A DNA stretch of 64,000 bases from Pseudocercospora fijiensis CIRAD86 (GCF_000340215.1 NW_006921533.1:1224192-1288191), one strand, 5' to 3'. Shown: positions 44,832 through 55,764, counted from the stretch's first letter. Translations and numbers: made by a program. Notes: generated by a model not told the origin, from the letters alone.

Positions 44832-45892
44832 ATGCTGACTTTGATGGTGTTCTACGCTCCCATTCCCGTCCTGCACCTCGTCTTCCGATCTCACGGAGTC
44901 TGCTGGCGGCCGCTGCCCTCGATCGGGCTGTCCACGGACGCGCAGGGGGAATTGTTGCCGAACTGCCACTTCTGTCATGCGTTACGTGCGTGCTCTTTCT
45001 GCGCGCGCGATGAGTAAGCAAGGCACCGAGCGTCGAAGGGAGCCTCGCAAATCACCACACGATCCTCACAGTCAGCGCTGTTTCTGCCGGACGGCGAGGA
45101 GATGGATAGAAGGCAAGTCAAGGGTGTAAAAGAGAGACGTTGGCGGTATCGAGTCCTCGCCTACCTTCTTCTTACTGTGCTCCAAGATCTCCAGGCTCAC
45201 CCCGAGGATGGCCATTTCGCGAAGTTTCTGGGTGGACGCACGCTGAACACGCATCGTCAGCAGAGGTAGAGTCGGCGGCTGAGCTTCCACCACCACATTA
45301 TCCTAGTCCGTACGAGGAGTACGTTGAAGGAGCACCATCCTATGCTTCCGCCACTCAAGGAGACGAGCAGGAGGGTACGCTATTTGTCGCATCTACAACC
45401 TTGCTTTCGGACTCGATTGACAATGCGCTAAGGAAGCATGGAATCCGGATGATGGCCAAAGGCGCGAATAGAAATGTTCTCTCCCGTCCTGCCAAAGACT
45501 CAAAAGGTCCAATCCTCTGCCTGCCCAGTATCGTCGATGAAGATCGGAACGAGATGACTGATGACGGTTGACGAAAAACTCCTGACGGATACTTGCCCAC
45601 ACAGCAAGGACTTGATGCGCTTCGTCAGGAGAGACGGTCGAGCGCACGTGAAATTCGTAGTCTGAATCAGACCGTAAGTATCATCACATCTCAATCACTA
45701 TTTTCAACTATCTTAAGAAATAAACACATCTGCGAAGAAGCTTGGAAGCCCTCCTGAATAGTCCGCAATTGCATCACGGCGCTTTGCAGAGTCCTTACTA
45801 ATGAGTTCTTCTAGGTGTCGACCCTACAGCACCAGATAGATACTTTCGCCAACCGACTTGAGAAGCTGGAGTCCATGCAACAAGGCTCTTAG
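44832..45892 (+). CDS. Tentative multi-exon gene with C-terminal coiled coil
   Basis: The 3' part is coding-like. One frame runs from about 45118 to 45527 or 45566, then 45609-45673, then 45815-45892, with a canonical GTAAGT donor at 45674 and TAG acceptor. The last two exons encode a heptad-rich helix (LDALRQERRS to ANRLEKLESM). The intron before them has either a GTATCG donor at 45528 (81 bp) or a short GTTGAC one (42 bp). A possible first exon is 44832-45013, ending in a GTAAGC donor and containing CHFC and CSFC; with an acceptor at 45117 all exons sum to 244 residues. The middle is Pro/Ser/Glu-rich. I do not recognise the family, and the 5' half is a guess. Confidence 0.4.
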
Positions 45893-46185
45893 TACTCTGT
45901 CATCATATGAGACATTGCCACGATTGAGGGAGGGAATGGTCTTTACATATATCATCCATTGATATTAAACCTGCTCTCCGAGCCAATTAGAAGCAATATT
46001 CCTGCTCCCTCCATACCCGTCGTTTCGAGTCATTCCTAATAACGCTGCCGACGGCATGCTAGCAAGAAACGCGAACTTCACCTGAACCCCGATACATCCA
46101 CTCAACAAACCCCAAGAGTCCATGCTCCCAACATCTCAACTACCAAAATCCACGACCTCAATCCCATTCGAGACACCGTCCCCTT

Positions 46186-46900
46186 CTACATCCGTCCAAC
46201 CCTCCCCCTCCTAACCTTCTCCACCGCACACCCCTCCCCCTCCGGCGCCGTCCCCACAAAATCCCCTCGATACACCAAAAAAGCCCCAGTATTAAACTCA
46301 CTAAAGATATTCTTGATCAAATACGGTTGATCCGCAGCAGCTTGTGAATCCGTGTTATCGATGACTTGTAGAACGGCAATGCCTTGAACGGCTTGGGGTT
46401 CGATGTCGAATTTCCATCGCGTGAAGACCTGAAGGGCGGGAGGATGAGATGTTAATGTCTGGAAAAGAGAGGGAGGGAGGGAGTTGACTGACATTACTAC
46501 AATCATGCCAAACGTTCAAGATCAGAAATGGAAGATTCGGTTGTGTGGCTTGAGCGTCTAGGAATTCTCTTCGGTTGGAGAGGGTTTCGGTTCCGATCTT
46601 CTTCATCAGTATCATGTATATCATGTATAGCTAGCTATGTAGACTTGACTTTACCTGACAAGGACAATCCGTGCCATTGCTGATCAGCCAACAAACACTA
46701 TCCGTCTGATCCGTGACATCGATGGCTAAAGTCTGATTCGCGAATTCTTCGGTGAAGTCACTGAAGATATGAGCGAAGTTATCTGCGACTTTTTCGGCGG
46801 AGGATTGGGTCAGACAGGTCGTTGTTGTGTTGCAGGGCTCGGTTGTGGGTGTGGCTGTTGCCAGGGCTATGAAGGTTGTCAATAGGACGAGAGAATGCAT
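46186..46900 (-). CDS. Secreted NTF2-like protein
   Basis: A small protein of 208 residues in three exons (46900-46655, 46600-46493, 46458-46186), with introns of 54 and 34 bp. The second intron is short and its acceptor could move, but the frame is forced by flanking homology-like sequence. MHSLVLLTTFIALATA is a clear signal peptide; the frame also opens with a GTG 12 codons earlier. After it come NTF2-like landmarks: a helix with DNFAHIF, EFLDAQATQP, and FTRWKFD with alternating strands. Four Cys in the mature N-terminal part (PC, TC, VCW, CPC regions) suggest disulfides. Secreted NTF2-like proteins of this kind occur in plant-associated Dothideomycetes; function is unknown. The last 30 residues are Gly/Arg-rich. 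Confidence 0.72.
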
Positions 46901-47512
46901 GGTTAGAAGAAGAAGAGGTAGAGTTCTGAAAAGCACAGGAACTGGAAAGAGGATTGTGGTTCGAAGATTTTATATCCCAATCTCTCAGCTACGAGCAGGC
47001 ATTGTTTGCTCTCTGATTATCGTGTGCGTGGCGTTGTGATTCGAAGGTGGTTGCCATGGCGTGGACCGTTTGTATTTCTTGCAGGTCGGTTATTGCCTTC
47101 GTGCATAAGTATCCTGTGCTCCGCATGCAGCATCAGGAAGAGACATGCAGTCTCAGTCTCAGCCTCTCAGCATCTCGCCCTCCCTTGCACCGTTTGTTTG
47201 GAAGTTCTCCGATGCCGCATGCCATTTTGCACACTGTAGGCCGGTCGACGACATGGACGCGCAATTCAGCTGACGGGCTTTATTCGACTTTGACGGTATC
47301 GACGATAAAGGCTGAAAAAGTGGAGAATTCGATGGTCCAGGTACTGTAGAATGGGATTGTTGACGTGGCACATCTCTTCTCGCCGAGTGAAGTACAAGAT
47401 ATCTGTGGCCGGTCGGGTAGATTAATCTTGTGTCGCATTGACAACGGAGCTGACACGGCATAGCCAAGACACGATGTGCTGCAGCTCGTGCATATTCATT
47501 CAAACCACCAGC
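46901..47512. other. Upstream region of secreted-protein gene and F-box 3' flank
   Basis: No supported gene in about 600 bp. Confidence 0.45.
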
Positions 47513-48592
47513 TCAGAAAATGAACATCTCTTTAAGGACCATTGCTTTCAACAGCCCGTCAATTTCCTCGCCACTTTCTACAATTCTTCTCATGTGATCG
47601 AAAGCCCACTTGCTCTCAACGCAATACGCCAAAAGTCCATTCGCGGGAAGCGGAGGGACACCCAAGATCTCCACCAATCTGCTGACAGGGCATATACCAT
47701 CGATTCGCTGAACTCTCTCTGCTCTGTCGCGGATGATACTGCCATTCCAAGTTCGGCGCTTGACTAGCCACCTGACATTGAGTGGCGTCAGAGCATACTT
47801 CGGAATGCCGTCCTCGTCTAGTGCTGGACCACGCAGGAAGTTCTGCTGGCCAGCATCTCGTGGCAGATTCGCCAGACCGTTGTTCACGAGATCCGTTTCC
47901 CAACTCCTAAGTACAGCTTCATCAATGCCATATGCGTTGTTGGAAAGCTCCAGATACTTCATCATCGTGGAATCGACAAGCGAGTCATGACTGCGAGATC
48001 CGTATGGCCACAAACCCCACAGACTTGGACCGGTGTGATACTGGGTATGTATTCTCATCATCAGCCCTACCAGTCGCTCGAGTGCCGAGATAGAGGAGGC
48101 CAGGGTCCAAGTGGTCATTGAGCCGTTAGCATGAACCGAATGATCGTGACTGCTCGACTCGGAAGGCCTCGTTATAATACTCGCGCAAACACCATGATGT
48201 TGACCAATCCAATGCTCTACAAAGTCTACGGCGAGCCCAACAGGTCCAGGGTAAGGAGGTCCATATCGCCGATGTGCAAAGAAACGTCGCAAAGATTCCA
48301 GCAGGTCAACCTTACTGTTTCTGCAGTCGAAATGGTGACTCGCATAGTCGCGTAGACGAAGGAGATCAGGCAAGCACAGCTGTTTCGATACGTAATTCAG
48401 GCTGTAATTCACGACATCCCGGTGAGCTGTGCTAGCACATCTTAATCGGGCCAAGTCCAGCGGCGACAGCTGCGTAAGTACTTCTTGTTGTAATTCGATG
48501 GGCAAACAGTCCATTGTGGAAGGATCTTGCCTTTCGGTCTCGCCCATTGTATTCTTTTGCAGAAGAGGAGCGTTCCGTATGTCCGGTTGCAT
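47513..48592 (-). CDS. F-box-like protein
   Basis: A single exon of 359 residues from the ATG at 48592; the frame opens 14 codons earlier with GTG. An F-box-like motif sits near residues 27-65 (DCLPIELQQEVLTQLSPLDLARLRCAS), the typical adaptor sequence that docks substrates to SCF ubiquitin ligases through Skp1. The remaining 290 residues contain no LRR or WD repeat that I can see. They are mostly helical, with several Trp, and of unknown fold, resembling the many single-copy F-box proteins of filamentous ascomycetes. ATG codons further in (residues 16 and 27) are alternative starts. Confidence 0.7.
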   Translation of the reverse strand: MQPDIRNAPLLQKNTMGETERQDPSTMDCLPIELQQEVLTQLSPLDLARLRCASTAHRDVVNYSLNYVSKQLCLPDLLRLRDYASHHFDCRNSKVDLLESLRRFFAHRRYGPPYPGPVGLAVDFVEHWIGQHHGVCASIITRPSESSSHDHSVHANGSMTTWTLASSISALERLVGLMMRIHTQYHTGPSLWGLWPYGSRSHDSLVDSTMMKYLELSNNAYGIDEAVLRSWETDLVNNGLANLPRDAGQQNFLRGPALDEDGIPKYALTPLNVRWLVKRRTWNGSIIRDRAERVQRIDGICPVSRLVEILGVPPLPANGLLAYCVESKWAFDHMRRIVESGEEIDGLLKAMVLKEMFIF

Positions 48593-49061
48593 TCGTTCCG
48601 TATACTTCCGTACGTGCGTGCGAGCTGATAACACTTTTCGAGAGTGCCTGCGCTCAAGTGCAGGTGCATTGTTTCTCTTATAGTCACTCCGTACCAGAGA
48701 GGACCTTACGCTGCCTGAAGCTGCTGGCAGAGACCTATCATCCGAGACACGCAGTCAGTGCGAGCGACAACTGGACCCACCTGGAATGATTGAGATCCTG
48801 AAGAGCAGAAAGAAGTGCCGAGACAAGGCGTCTTTGCGCGTTTTGTACATGCTTGGTCTTGCTGGGCCAAGGACTGTTGACATGACTCCTGGCGCACCTA
48901 GCGCCAGTTCTCGGGAGAAACAAATGTCTTCAACGCCGAACAGAGGCACGCTCAAACTCCCAGGTGCCGCTTATGCTGTTCAATCCCTCTAACACCTTCC
49001 CAGACACATGGCAATGCTGTTTCAAATGGCCCTTAGACAAAACGCCCCAAAATGCTCAGTA
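48593..49061. other. F-box promoter and Sec14-like 3' flank
   Basis: No gene recognised. Confidence 0.45.
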
Positions 49062-50360
49062 TCAAACCTTGAGATTGCCCATGCCAGCAGCAGCTTCATC
49101 CGCGCCTTTTTCTGCCGCTGGTGTTGCTACCACAGATCCGGCGGGAGTCGCATTCTCCTTGGCCGCATTCTGCTGTTGCCGTCGTTGTTGCTGCAAGCTC
49201 AGCGCACTGCCGCCACGAAGGTAGTCCTCGTACTCTCCTATCCGCTTGCCACCTTCTTCCCATCTCCTCTTGTATGCTTCTCGCCTCGTTGTGCACGCTT
49301 CATCGAACGCAGGCCAGTAAACTGCATGGTCGTATTCGAACTTGACATCTCCTCCGTGCTCATCCCAGAGCTGGGTCTTCGGGACGTAAGCGGTCATGTC
49401 CTCGTTGAACTTCATCTTCTCTCTTGTGACAGGGTCGATGAAGGGACTAATCAGCTTGAAGAAGGCATTGACATACCACGGCGTCTCGCGAATCAATGCC
49501 TTGCCAAGTCGTTCCGGATTGTGAGTCTGCAGAATGTTGAGCACGGCTCTTGCTTGAGCGACAGAAGGGATGTTGCCGGCCTTCGAATCCTTGAAGTTGA
49601 TGATGAGGCAGTTAGTCTCAACACCTGGCGGCATCATGTCTATAGTGCGGTCGACCATGTAGCTCAAGTGGTGAATCTGGCGATCAGACATCTTGGTGTT
49701 CTGTCTGCCAGGGTTCAAGTAGAGACACGGCCGCTGGTCGTTGTCGAAGCCAAGCTGAATCTGCTTTCCAGTCTCGTTCTCCGGACTGATGTAGTCATGA
49801 GTGAAGGCATCGGCGCCATATTCTCTCCGCCAGCTCAATGTGCCTTGCAATCTACTGAGTGCGTCTTTCGTGTTCCACTTGGTGGCGCGGAGGTATCGCA
49901 GAATACACTCGCGGGTCAAGAACATGCGCTCATGGTCTTTCAATGGTGCGTCTGGGGCGCCCTTGGCGGTGGATGTGGGAACTGCCTGCCATTGCGACAC
50001 CTGTGCAAGGACCGTAGAATACTTGGTCTGTTGCTCCGGCGTGAGCTGTGCGGGAGTGCTGGGCTTAGATGAAGCTGCTGGCCGAGGAATGGGTGTCTTT
50101 TGAGGAGCAGTGGTGGGCGGTAGCCAATCCTCTACTTCTCGCCCAGCCTCAGCCTCAGCAGATGTGTCTATGGCGCTCGAAGCTGGCGTTTCTGATGTCG
50201 ACTGGAAAGACGCACTAGCGGAGACGAACGACTGGGGGCGTGAGGACTCAGCAGGTGAGGCCACACCATTGGGCGCTCTCGTGAGGTCCTGCTCAGCGAT
50301 TCCTTTCTCTTTCAATATCGTGCCATTGTGCCCCGCTGCTTGGCTGCTGATCTCGGCCAT
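49062..50360 (-). CDS. Sec14-like (CRAL-TRIO) lipid transfer protein
   Basis: A phosphatidylinositol-transfer-type protein, cytosolic and membrane-associated. It is a single exon of 432 residues from the ATG at 50360 (MAEISSQ); 49 further upstream codons are open but start with GTG and are Pro-rich leader sequence. The first 110 residues are low-complexity Ser/Thr/Ala/Pro. The CRAL-TRIO N-terminal helices are near 140-200 (FLTRECILRYLRATKW), and the lipid-binding domain near 215-370 includes LIINFKDSKAGN and ETPWYVNAFFKLISPFIDP. The end is Gln/Ala-rich. The sequence suggests the Pdr16/Sfh branch rather than Sec14 itself, but I cannot separate these by eye. A 354-codon frame lies antisense to it and is a shadow. 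Confidence 0.88.
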   Translation of the reverse strand: MAEISSQAAGHNGTILKEKGIAEQDLTRAPNGVASPAESSRPQSFVSASASFQSTSETPASSAIDTSAEAEAGREVEDWLPPTTAPQKTPIPRPAASSKPSTPAQLTPEQQTKYSTVLAQVSQWQAVPTSTAKGAPDAPLKDHERMFLTRECILRYLRATKWNTKDALSRLQGTLSWRREYGADAFTHDYISPENETGKQIQLGFDNDQRPCLYLNPGRQNTKMSDRQIHHLSYMVDRTIDMMPPGVETNCLIINFKDSKAGNIPSVAQARAVLNILQTHNPERLGKALIRETPWYVNAFFKLISPFIDPVTREKMKFNEDMTAYVPKTQLWDEHGGDVKFEYDHAVYWPAFDEACTTRREAYKRRWEEGGKRIGEYEDYLRGGSALSLQQQRRQQQNAAKENATPAGSVVATPAAEKGADEAAAGMGNLKV

Positions 50361-51151
50361 GGCGTTTTTTCTTTCCCTCCAATGCTGGGGTATAGGGTGG
50401 AAGCGAGCGTCGGGGAGGAGAGGAGGAGGAGGAGGAGGGGCGGGAAAGAAGCGTGCGTGGATGGCGAGGGAGGAGCTGAGCAGTGTGGGCGTACAAAAGG
50501 TCGTCACAATCCTCCTTCACGCCAAAATGGCAGACGCCCAGACGGCTAAGTTAGACGCCTTTCAGCCTCGCTAGAACGACTAATAGTTGTATCAGCTCCA
50601 GGGTCACCTCGTGGATGATGCAGCTCGCCAAGTCCCGAAACTCTCGTCTTGCATTAATTTATCGAACGATCAGAGACTCGTGACATCAAAATCCGCGGCG
50701 AGGACATATGGCCATACTGATATATGGCCTGAATGGACCGGAACGCCGTGCTTATTGAGACTCCGGCCGTACGCTTGGATCCGGATGCCGGGCTTTGCAC
50801 ATGCTGCTTGTGTAAGAATCGTATGACATGGGGCTGCACGGGATCCCGGATTTACTAGTACTGCTACACGGCGATTGACTTTGTTCCGAACGAATGGGCC
50901 TTCACCATCGATCAACGTATTCCATTGCTGCAGCTACGGTATCGCAGCAGTCTTGTAGGCGTTCTGGCATCAACGAGACAGCATCGCCAAACGAGCAAAA
51001 GCGCACATGCATGCGATTCGGCGATCTCAGTGGAACACGGCTATCTCATCGGCGTTGATCGGCGTCACGCTCTCCTGACACAATGAGAACAACAAGGGAA
51101 TATCGAAGAAGCATGTTGGGCGGTCAGGTCTTGAGGTTTGAATAATACTGA
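50361..51151. other. Sec14-like gene upstream region with polypurine tract
   Basis: A GGA-rich tract near 50408-50445 on the plus strand is the CCT-rich leader of the Sec14-like mRNA. Nothing else is supported. Confidence 0.45.
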
Positions 51152-52401
51152 TCAATCAGCTGCAAAGAACTCGCGCAGCTGATCATCCAGGAACTTGACA
51201 TCTTCAGTACTTTGACCAGGACCACCCGCCCACTCATCAACATCAAAGTATTAGCCAACATCGCGAATAAAGCCTTAATCTTGGTGTGTGAAGGACTCAC
51301 ATGGCCCCATATCGAGGGGAATGGCACGCATTTGCCGATTCCTGGATTCATTCGCGCGACTTCATCTTCGGAATCCTCGGGAGCTGAGACTTGGTCAGCT
51401 GTATGACAGTGTGCAAATATTGCTCATGCTTACGAAAGTATAGGTCCGTCTGTCCTGGCATCACAAGAGCCTTCGCTTTGATGCCCTTCATCGCAGCGTC
51501 AAAATCGCCATTGTAGGGCTCTTGTGCCGAGCAGTCTCCTGCTTGCCAAGTGTAAAGCATAGCGACCATGTTGTCCGGGTCTCAGTCTCTGTCAGCAAGT
51601 TGCCTCCACGAAAGGGATTGTTTTCTCACCCTTAGACAGCGCCCAGGTTTCCCAGAAGTTTAACATAAAATCTTCAATGTCCTTGAAGCCAAGCACCGAC
51701 TCATATAGCCTTTGGCGATAGAAAGCCTGGCTGAACCCCCAACCGGAGTACACACGACCAAGAGCCTTCAACCCGACCACCTTCTCTTCTTCCGACCAGG
51801 CGCGATATGAATTGATATTGGCCTCGCCCTTGCAGACTCCGCCGCTGGAAGCTCCTTTGCCTCCGAGGACAGCCACTTTCACGCCTTCAAGCATGGACTG
51901 ATTATGCAGTGCTGTTTTGGCGGATCCACAGAATGGCACTACGACATCCATAAAGTCTGGGTATTGTGTAGCCCATTGGTATGTTTGGCCCGCTCCCATC
52001 GACCAGCCAAGCACAGCTCGCGCATGAGTGATTCCGAATTTCTTGGTCACTAGCTCATGCTGAGCACGAACATTGTCGTAGAATGTCACCTCAGGCCAAG
52101 GCCGGATCTCCTTGCGGTTGCTCGGAGACGAAGATTGGCCATTTCCAAAGAGCGCAGTGATAATAATGAAGTACTTGTCTGGGTTCAGAGTCTTGTCCTT
52201 GCCAATCAACCATTCGTTGTCGGAAATCAGGCCACTATACCAGGAGGGATAGATGATAGCGGGCGATTTCGAATCTCCAAATGTCTTGTATGCAATCTGG
52301 GCTTTAGGTATTGTGCCGCCATGTTTCAGCTTCCAGTCGCCCAGGTCGAAGAGCGCATAGTCCAGGTTCATGGCGCTGACCTTTGGTTCGAGGTCTGACA
52401 T
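51152..52401 (-). CDS. Homoserine O-acetyltransferase-like alpha/beta hydrolase
   Basis: A member of the MetX/homoserine-acetyltransferase branch of alpha/beta hydrolases. The true reaction is uncertain, since this branch also includes acyltransferases and hydrolases in secondary metabolism. Four exons (52401-51630, 51580-51434, 51383-51301, 51232-51152; introns 49, 50 and 68 bp) sum to 360 residues. The nucleophile elbow GWSMGAGQ places the Ser at 134. The predicted Asp is in PGQTDLYF near residue 300, and the His in WGHWAGGPG, a motif formed across the last intron. The oxyanion-side YPSWYSG and the complete triad suggest activity. There is no mitochondrial or secretory signal. It is divergent from the flavin-reductase-like gene. 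Confidence 0.87.
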
Positions 52402-52880
52402 TGGCGAGCTGTGTATTCGGAGTTTTCAATCGGATATATATGTGATATACTGTTGATGCACAGCGGTCAACAGCCGATTGAAAACCTTTTCCAGTAATGC
52501 TGGAAGATGAAGCTGTCATTGCTCATCTAGGCTTCACATACATCGCATACCTGCGATAAGGCCAGATGGATACGCTACCCCGCTGTCTGGTGGGGTTGCG
52601 TTGGCGTCGCCTCAAGGGTCAAAGCTGTTCCTGGGATACGGAATGGTGTAGTGGTACCCTATCCCAGCCGGAATACTGTACCTCCATGAAGCTGAAGTTT
52701 TGAGATAGCTATCCCGATGACGTACCAGAACGGCTCGTCGAACCAAATGCGCACTGCGGAATTGGTAAGCTTTCTCTTCAATCCGCCATACATATTGGAC
52801 CAGCCAGGCTATCCTCCACCTTCCAACCGGCGTTCGTTCGGATTGCGTCCAGCAGCTTATCAATCAGAAAACTTGCAAGC
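52402..52880. promoter_or_regulatory. Divergent promoter region of hydrolase and flavin-reductase-like genes
   Basis: A 479-bp region between two start codons. No known site was recognised. Co-regulation of the two genes is possible but unproven. Confidence 0.45.
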
Positions 52881-53860
52881 ATGTCTGGTGAACCAGAGCA
52901 AAAGAGGGAGGATCCAAAGCCCCATCATGAAGCGATGGCCGACGCCGAAAAAGCCATCAAGCGCAACCCCCATGGTAACTTCAAGGAAGTGGAACGCAGT
53001 CGACCACAATGGGATTCTGCCGCTCATTGGCGAATGACGCAGACGGTGAATCCTTCGTGGAAAGCTGGCGACGGAGCGAATGATGGAGGAGCTAGTCTTC
53101 AGAAGAAACACATCGCTATCGACCCCTACGAAGATGGAAGGCCTGCGACGTTCAATTACAAATTGCTCATCTCGGCCATCATTCCTCGACCCATTGGATT
53201 TGTGAGCACACGCTCCAAGGATGGCAGTAGTACGAATCTAGCACCGTTCTCATACTTCCAGATGGTGAATCACGATCCTCCCATGTTTATTGTCGGCTAT
53301 GCTGGAGGCTTCGACAAAGCCAAGGACTCGTTGAGAAATCTGGTGGACTCTGGCGAATGCACCATCAACATTATCAGCGAGCACTATCTTGAGGCTGCGA
53401 ATGCTGCGAGCGTCAATGCTCCGTATGGTGTCTCAGAATGGGCGCTGACTGGACTTACGCCTGCTGAGAGTCAAGATGTCAAGGCTAGCCGAGTGAAGGA
53501 GGCAGTCTTCAGTGTTGAGGGCAAGCTTTACAAGACCGAAGAGTTTGAGAGTCGGGCCACGAAGGGGAAGAAGACTGGTGTGCTCGCAATGATCGAAGGC
53601 GTGAGATTTTGGGCGAGGGAGGATGCGATCAATGAGGACAAGAATCTGCTTGACCCCAATGTGAGTCCATCCTGCTGTACGATGCAGGCGTATGCTGACT
53701 TTATGTCTTCTTATAGGTACTTCGCCCAATGTCTCGTCTAGGTGGCATTACGTATGCTCGTACGCTGGAAGGAATTGAGATTCCGAGACCAGATTGGGAT
53801 GAATTAAGGAAAGACGCCGAGCCTGCCGGTCTGGCGAAACCCAAGGTGGATGGCCAATGA
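52881..53860 (+). CDS. Flavin reductase-like FMN-binding domain protein
   Basis: A probable FMN-binding oxidoreductase of the DIM6/NTAB family. Two exons (52881-53660, 53717-53860) with a 56-bp GTGAGT..TAG intron give 307 residues. The first 70 residues are polar and probably disordered. The split-barrel domain begins near residue 85 (FNYKLLISAIIPRPIGFVSTRSKDG), followed by NLAPFSYFQMVNHDPP, the typical flavin-site block. The stop is 63 bp from the stop of the converging kinase-fold gene. The partner and substrate are unknown. Confidence 0.88.
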
Positions 53861-53923
53861 TCGGCAAAAAGGCTTCCTCCCAGATTCGCGAGAGGTGTCA
53901 CTGCGGCCAGCACAGTGCAGAAA

Positions 53924-55018
53924 TTAGAGATTAGACCTTGTAGAGCTGACCTGCAGATCTAGAAATGCCCGTAAATATGCCAGCTCTTTTGCATCAGCCT
54001 GAAAGTCCACCACGCGATCAAGACGACCTTCATCCCATGCAAATCCATGCCACAGCAGGATCCCAATCGTTCGAGACAGTCCGACAGCTTGTCTGAGTTC
54101 ATTTGATTTCAGTTCTGGTATGACCCGACACAATCTACTCCAGAAGAACTTCCGCAGCTCATCTGCCCGCCGATGATACGAGAAGACATATGCGCCTTCT
54201 ACCTCTTTCAACGAACCAAGAAAATGCTCAATGCCATACAAGCTCATCCCGAAAGGCAAATATTCCGCTTCTGCCCAGTCAACAACCCCATTCAGCTTCC
54301 ACGTCTCAGCATCGACCAAGATATTAGACGGCAACAAATCACCATGATTAAGAACAATCGGCAAACACTCCAACCCTCCCTTCTGCATCGACCCAAGAGC
54401 CAATCGCGCAACCTCCCTTAGCCTAGCAGTCGGCAACTCACCCCCAAGTCTCCTCAACCTCCCCTCCACCGACACCCCAATCCTCCCTTCCCCCCTTCCC
54501 TTCCTCCCACCCCTCCACCCCATCCCAAAAAACTCCCCCAAATCCCCCAACAACCTTTGCAACCTCCCATGACCCTCCTCTTCCTCTTCCCCATTCCCCA
54601 AAACCTCACACCCCCTAACCCCCTCAATCCCCCCCATCACACAAACCTGCAAAACCCTCCTCCTCCTCCTCCTCCTCTTCTCTCCAACACACAAAACCTC
54701 AAACCTCAAAGCCTCCGGCACGAATTCTCCAAAAATCTCTCGAGCTTCACACGCCATACTCCAAGGAATCGAAAATTTGTATAAACGGAATTGCAAGACC
54801 ACAAACGTGTGTTGCTGCTGCTCATCGCCATTAGAATTCTCGTTGTGATTGACAACGAGAAAAGTAAAACTGCATCCGCCTTGCACTCGTGCGGGAAGAG
54901 GTGTGATGGAAAATGTCCGAGGAGGGAAGAGGGAGGAGATGTACGGGGAGAGGTGGTGAAGGGAGAGGGGGATTTTGTTTTGGGCGAGGAAGTCGGAGAA
55001 GAAGAGGTTATTCATCAT
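53924..55018 (-). CDS. Aminoglycoside-phosphotransferase-fold protein
   Basis: A member of the APH/choline-kinase-like family, common in fungi and of mostly unknown substrate. It is a single exon of 364 residues from the first of two adjacent ATGs at 55018. The catalytic loop reads NHGDLLPSNILVD and the metal-binding part is VVDWAEAEYLPFG, both intact. The N-lobe is unusual: the expected ATP-binding Lys region is not obvious. It carries a run of seven Arg near 54657-54682 and a Glu run, both in a strongly strand-biased tract (54420-54690, C-rich on the plus strand). The last gene before the right repeat block. Confidence 0.75.
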   Translation of the reverse strand: MMNNLFFSDFLAQNKIPLSLHHLSPYISSLFPPRTFSITPLPARVQGGCSFTFLVVNHNENSNGDEQQQHTFVVLQFRLYKFSIPWSMACEAREIFGEFVPEALRFEVLCVGEKRRRRRRRVLQVCVMGGIEGVRGCEVLGNGEEEEEGHGRLQRLLGDLGEFFGMGWRGGRKGRGEGRIGVSVEGRLRRLGGELPTARLREVARLALGSMQKGGLECLPIVLNHGDLLPSNILVDAETWKLNGVVDWAEAEYLPFGMSLYGIEHFLGSLKEVEGAYVFSYHRRADELRKFFWSRLCRVIPELKSNELRQAVGLSRTIGILLWHGFAWDEGRLDRVVDFQADAKELAYLRAFLDLQVSSTRSNL

Positions 55019-55644
55019 GATGGTTGTTGTCGTGGTTGGTTTCACGAGGGAAAGGGGGAAAAAAAGTATAGATAATACAAACCAAGGTAAAGGTTTTATT
55101 TACTTGTAGATACTTTGTGATGAGAGGAAAAGAGCATAAGCAGGCATGATTTCATCATTCGGATGTATGCAGAACGCTCGTTCTGTAGCCGCGGATCCGA
55201 TATTCTATCGTGGGGAGAACTGGCATCTCATGCTGGGGTATTGTTTCGTATCCCACATCCATCAAGCGAATCATGTGGAGGAGGAGGTGATGACAGCCGA
55301 ATCAGATCAACCGGGCATCTATCAAGTAGCTAAGTATCTACTAGAAGCCCGCACCATCAGCCCACGTCCACGTCTCTCGCTCATCACATGTGAGATAGAT
55401 ACCCACGCGCGCAAATATACAGCCCTGGTAGGCTTCAACACAGAGTGTTCCTGTATATGCAAAAATATAATGTTAGAATAACCCGAAAACAAGTGCTGGG
55501 ACTGACCGAATCGGGCGAAACGAGAACGAGGAGAACGCGGGGAAATCACGTGCGGGAACTTTAAAATTCGCGGCTACTCCCGGGCCTCGCGGCCGCCTCG
55601 CGAACGGGTATAGATCGTCTTCCTTACGTAAGCGTAAAAGGATA
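55019..55644. other. Right edge of the gene island
   Basis: No gene is seen. Composition shifts around 55,500-55,600 through a short CG-rich stretch into TA-rich repeat DNA. Confidence 0.55.
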
Positions 55645-55764
55645 GCTAATAGAGGATTCGAACCTCCGATACTAAAAATCATACCCTCGCTAGTTACTAC
55701 CCCGTATCTCTACGGGGACTACGAGCGAATAACTCTTAGTATCTAGAACCGATCTAATTAGCTA
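55645..55764 (-). tRNA. tRNA-like element with an apparent 49-nt intron (UAU anticodon position)
   Basis: Read on the minus strand, the ends pair perfectly as a 7-bp acceptor stem (AGCTAAT with ATTAGCT). An intact T arm follows the rules: GGAGG, loop TTCGAAT, CCTCT, including a perfect B-box GGTTCGAATCC. A 5-nt variable loop (GTATC) and a 5-bp anticodon stem (TAAGA/TTTTA) fit, leaving U33 then UAU. About 49 extra nucleotides after position 37 form their own hairpin (CCCCGTA...TACGGGG), as a tRNA intron would. The D arm is poor (three of four pairs, short loop) and base 37 is not a purine. There is no CCA and it sits in RIP-mutated DNA, so it may be a pseudogene or SINE head. Confidence 0.4.

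Noticed and set aside
49008..50072. 354-codon plus-strand open frame
   Set aside because: It lies fully antisense to the well-supported Sec14-like gene, has a Cys/Arg/Leu-rich shadow composition and no family resemblance.
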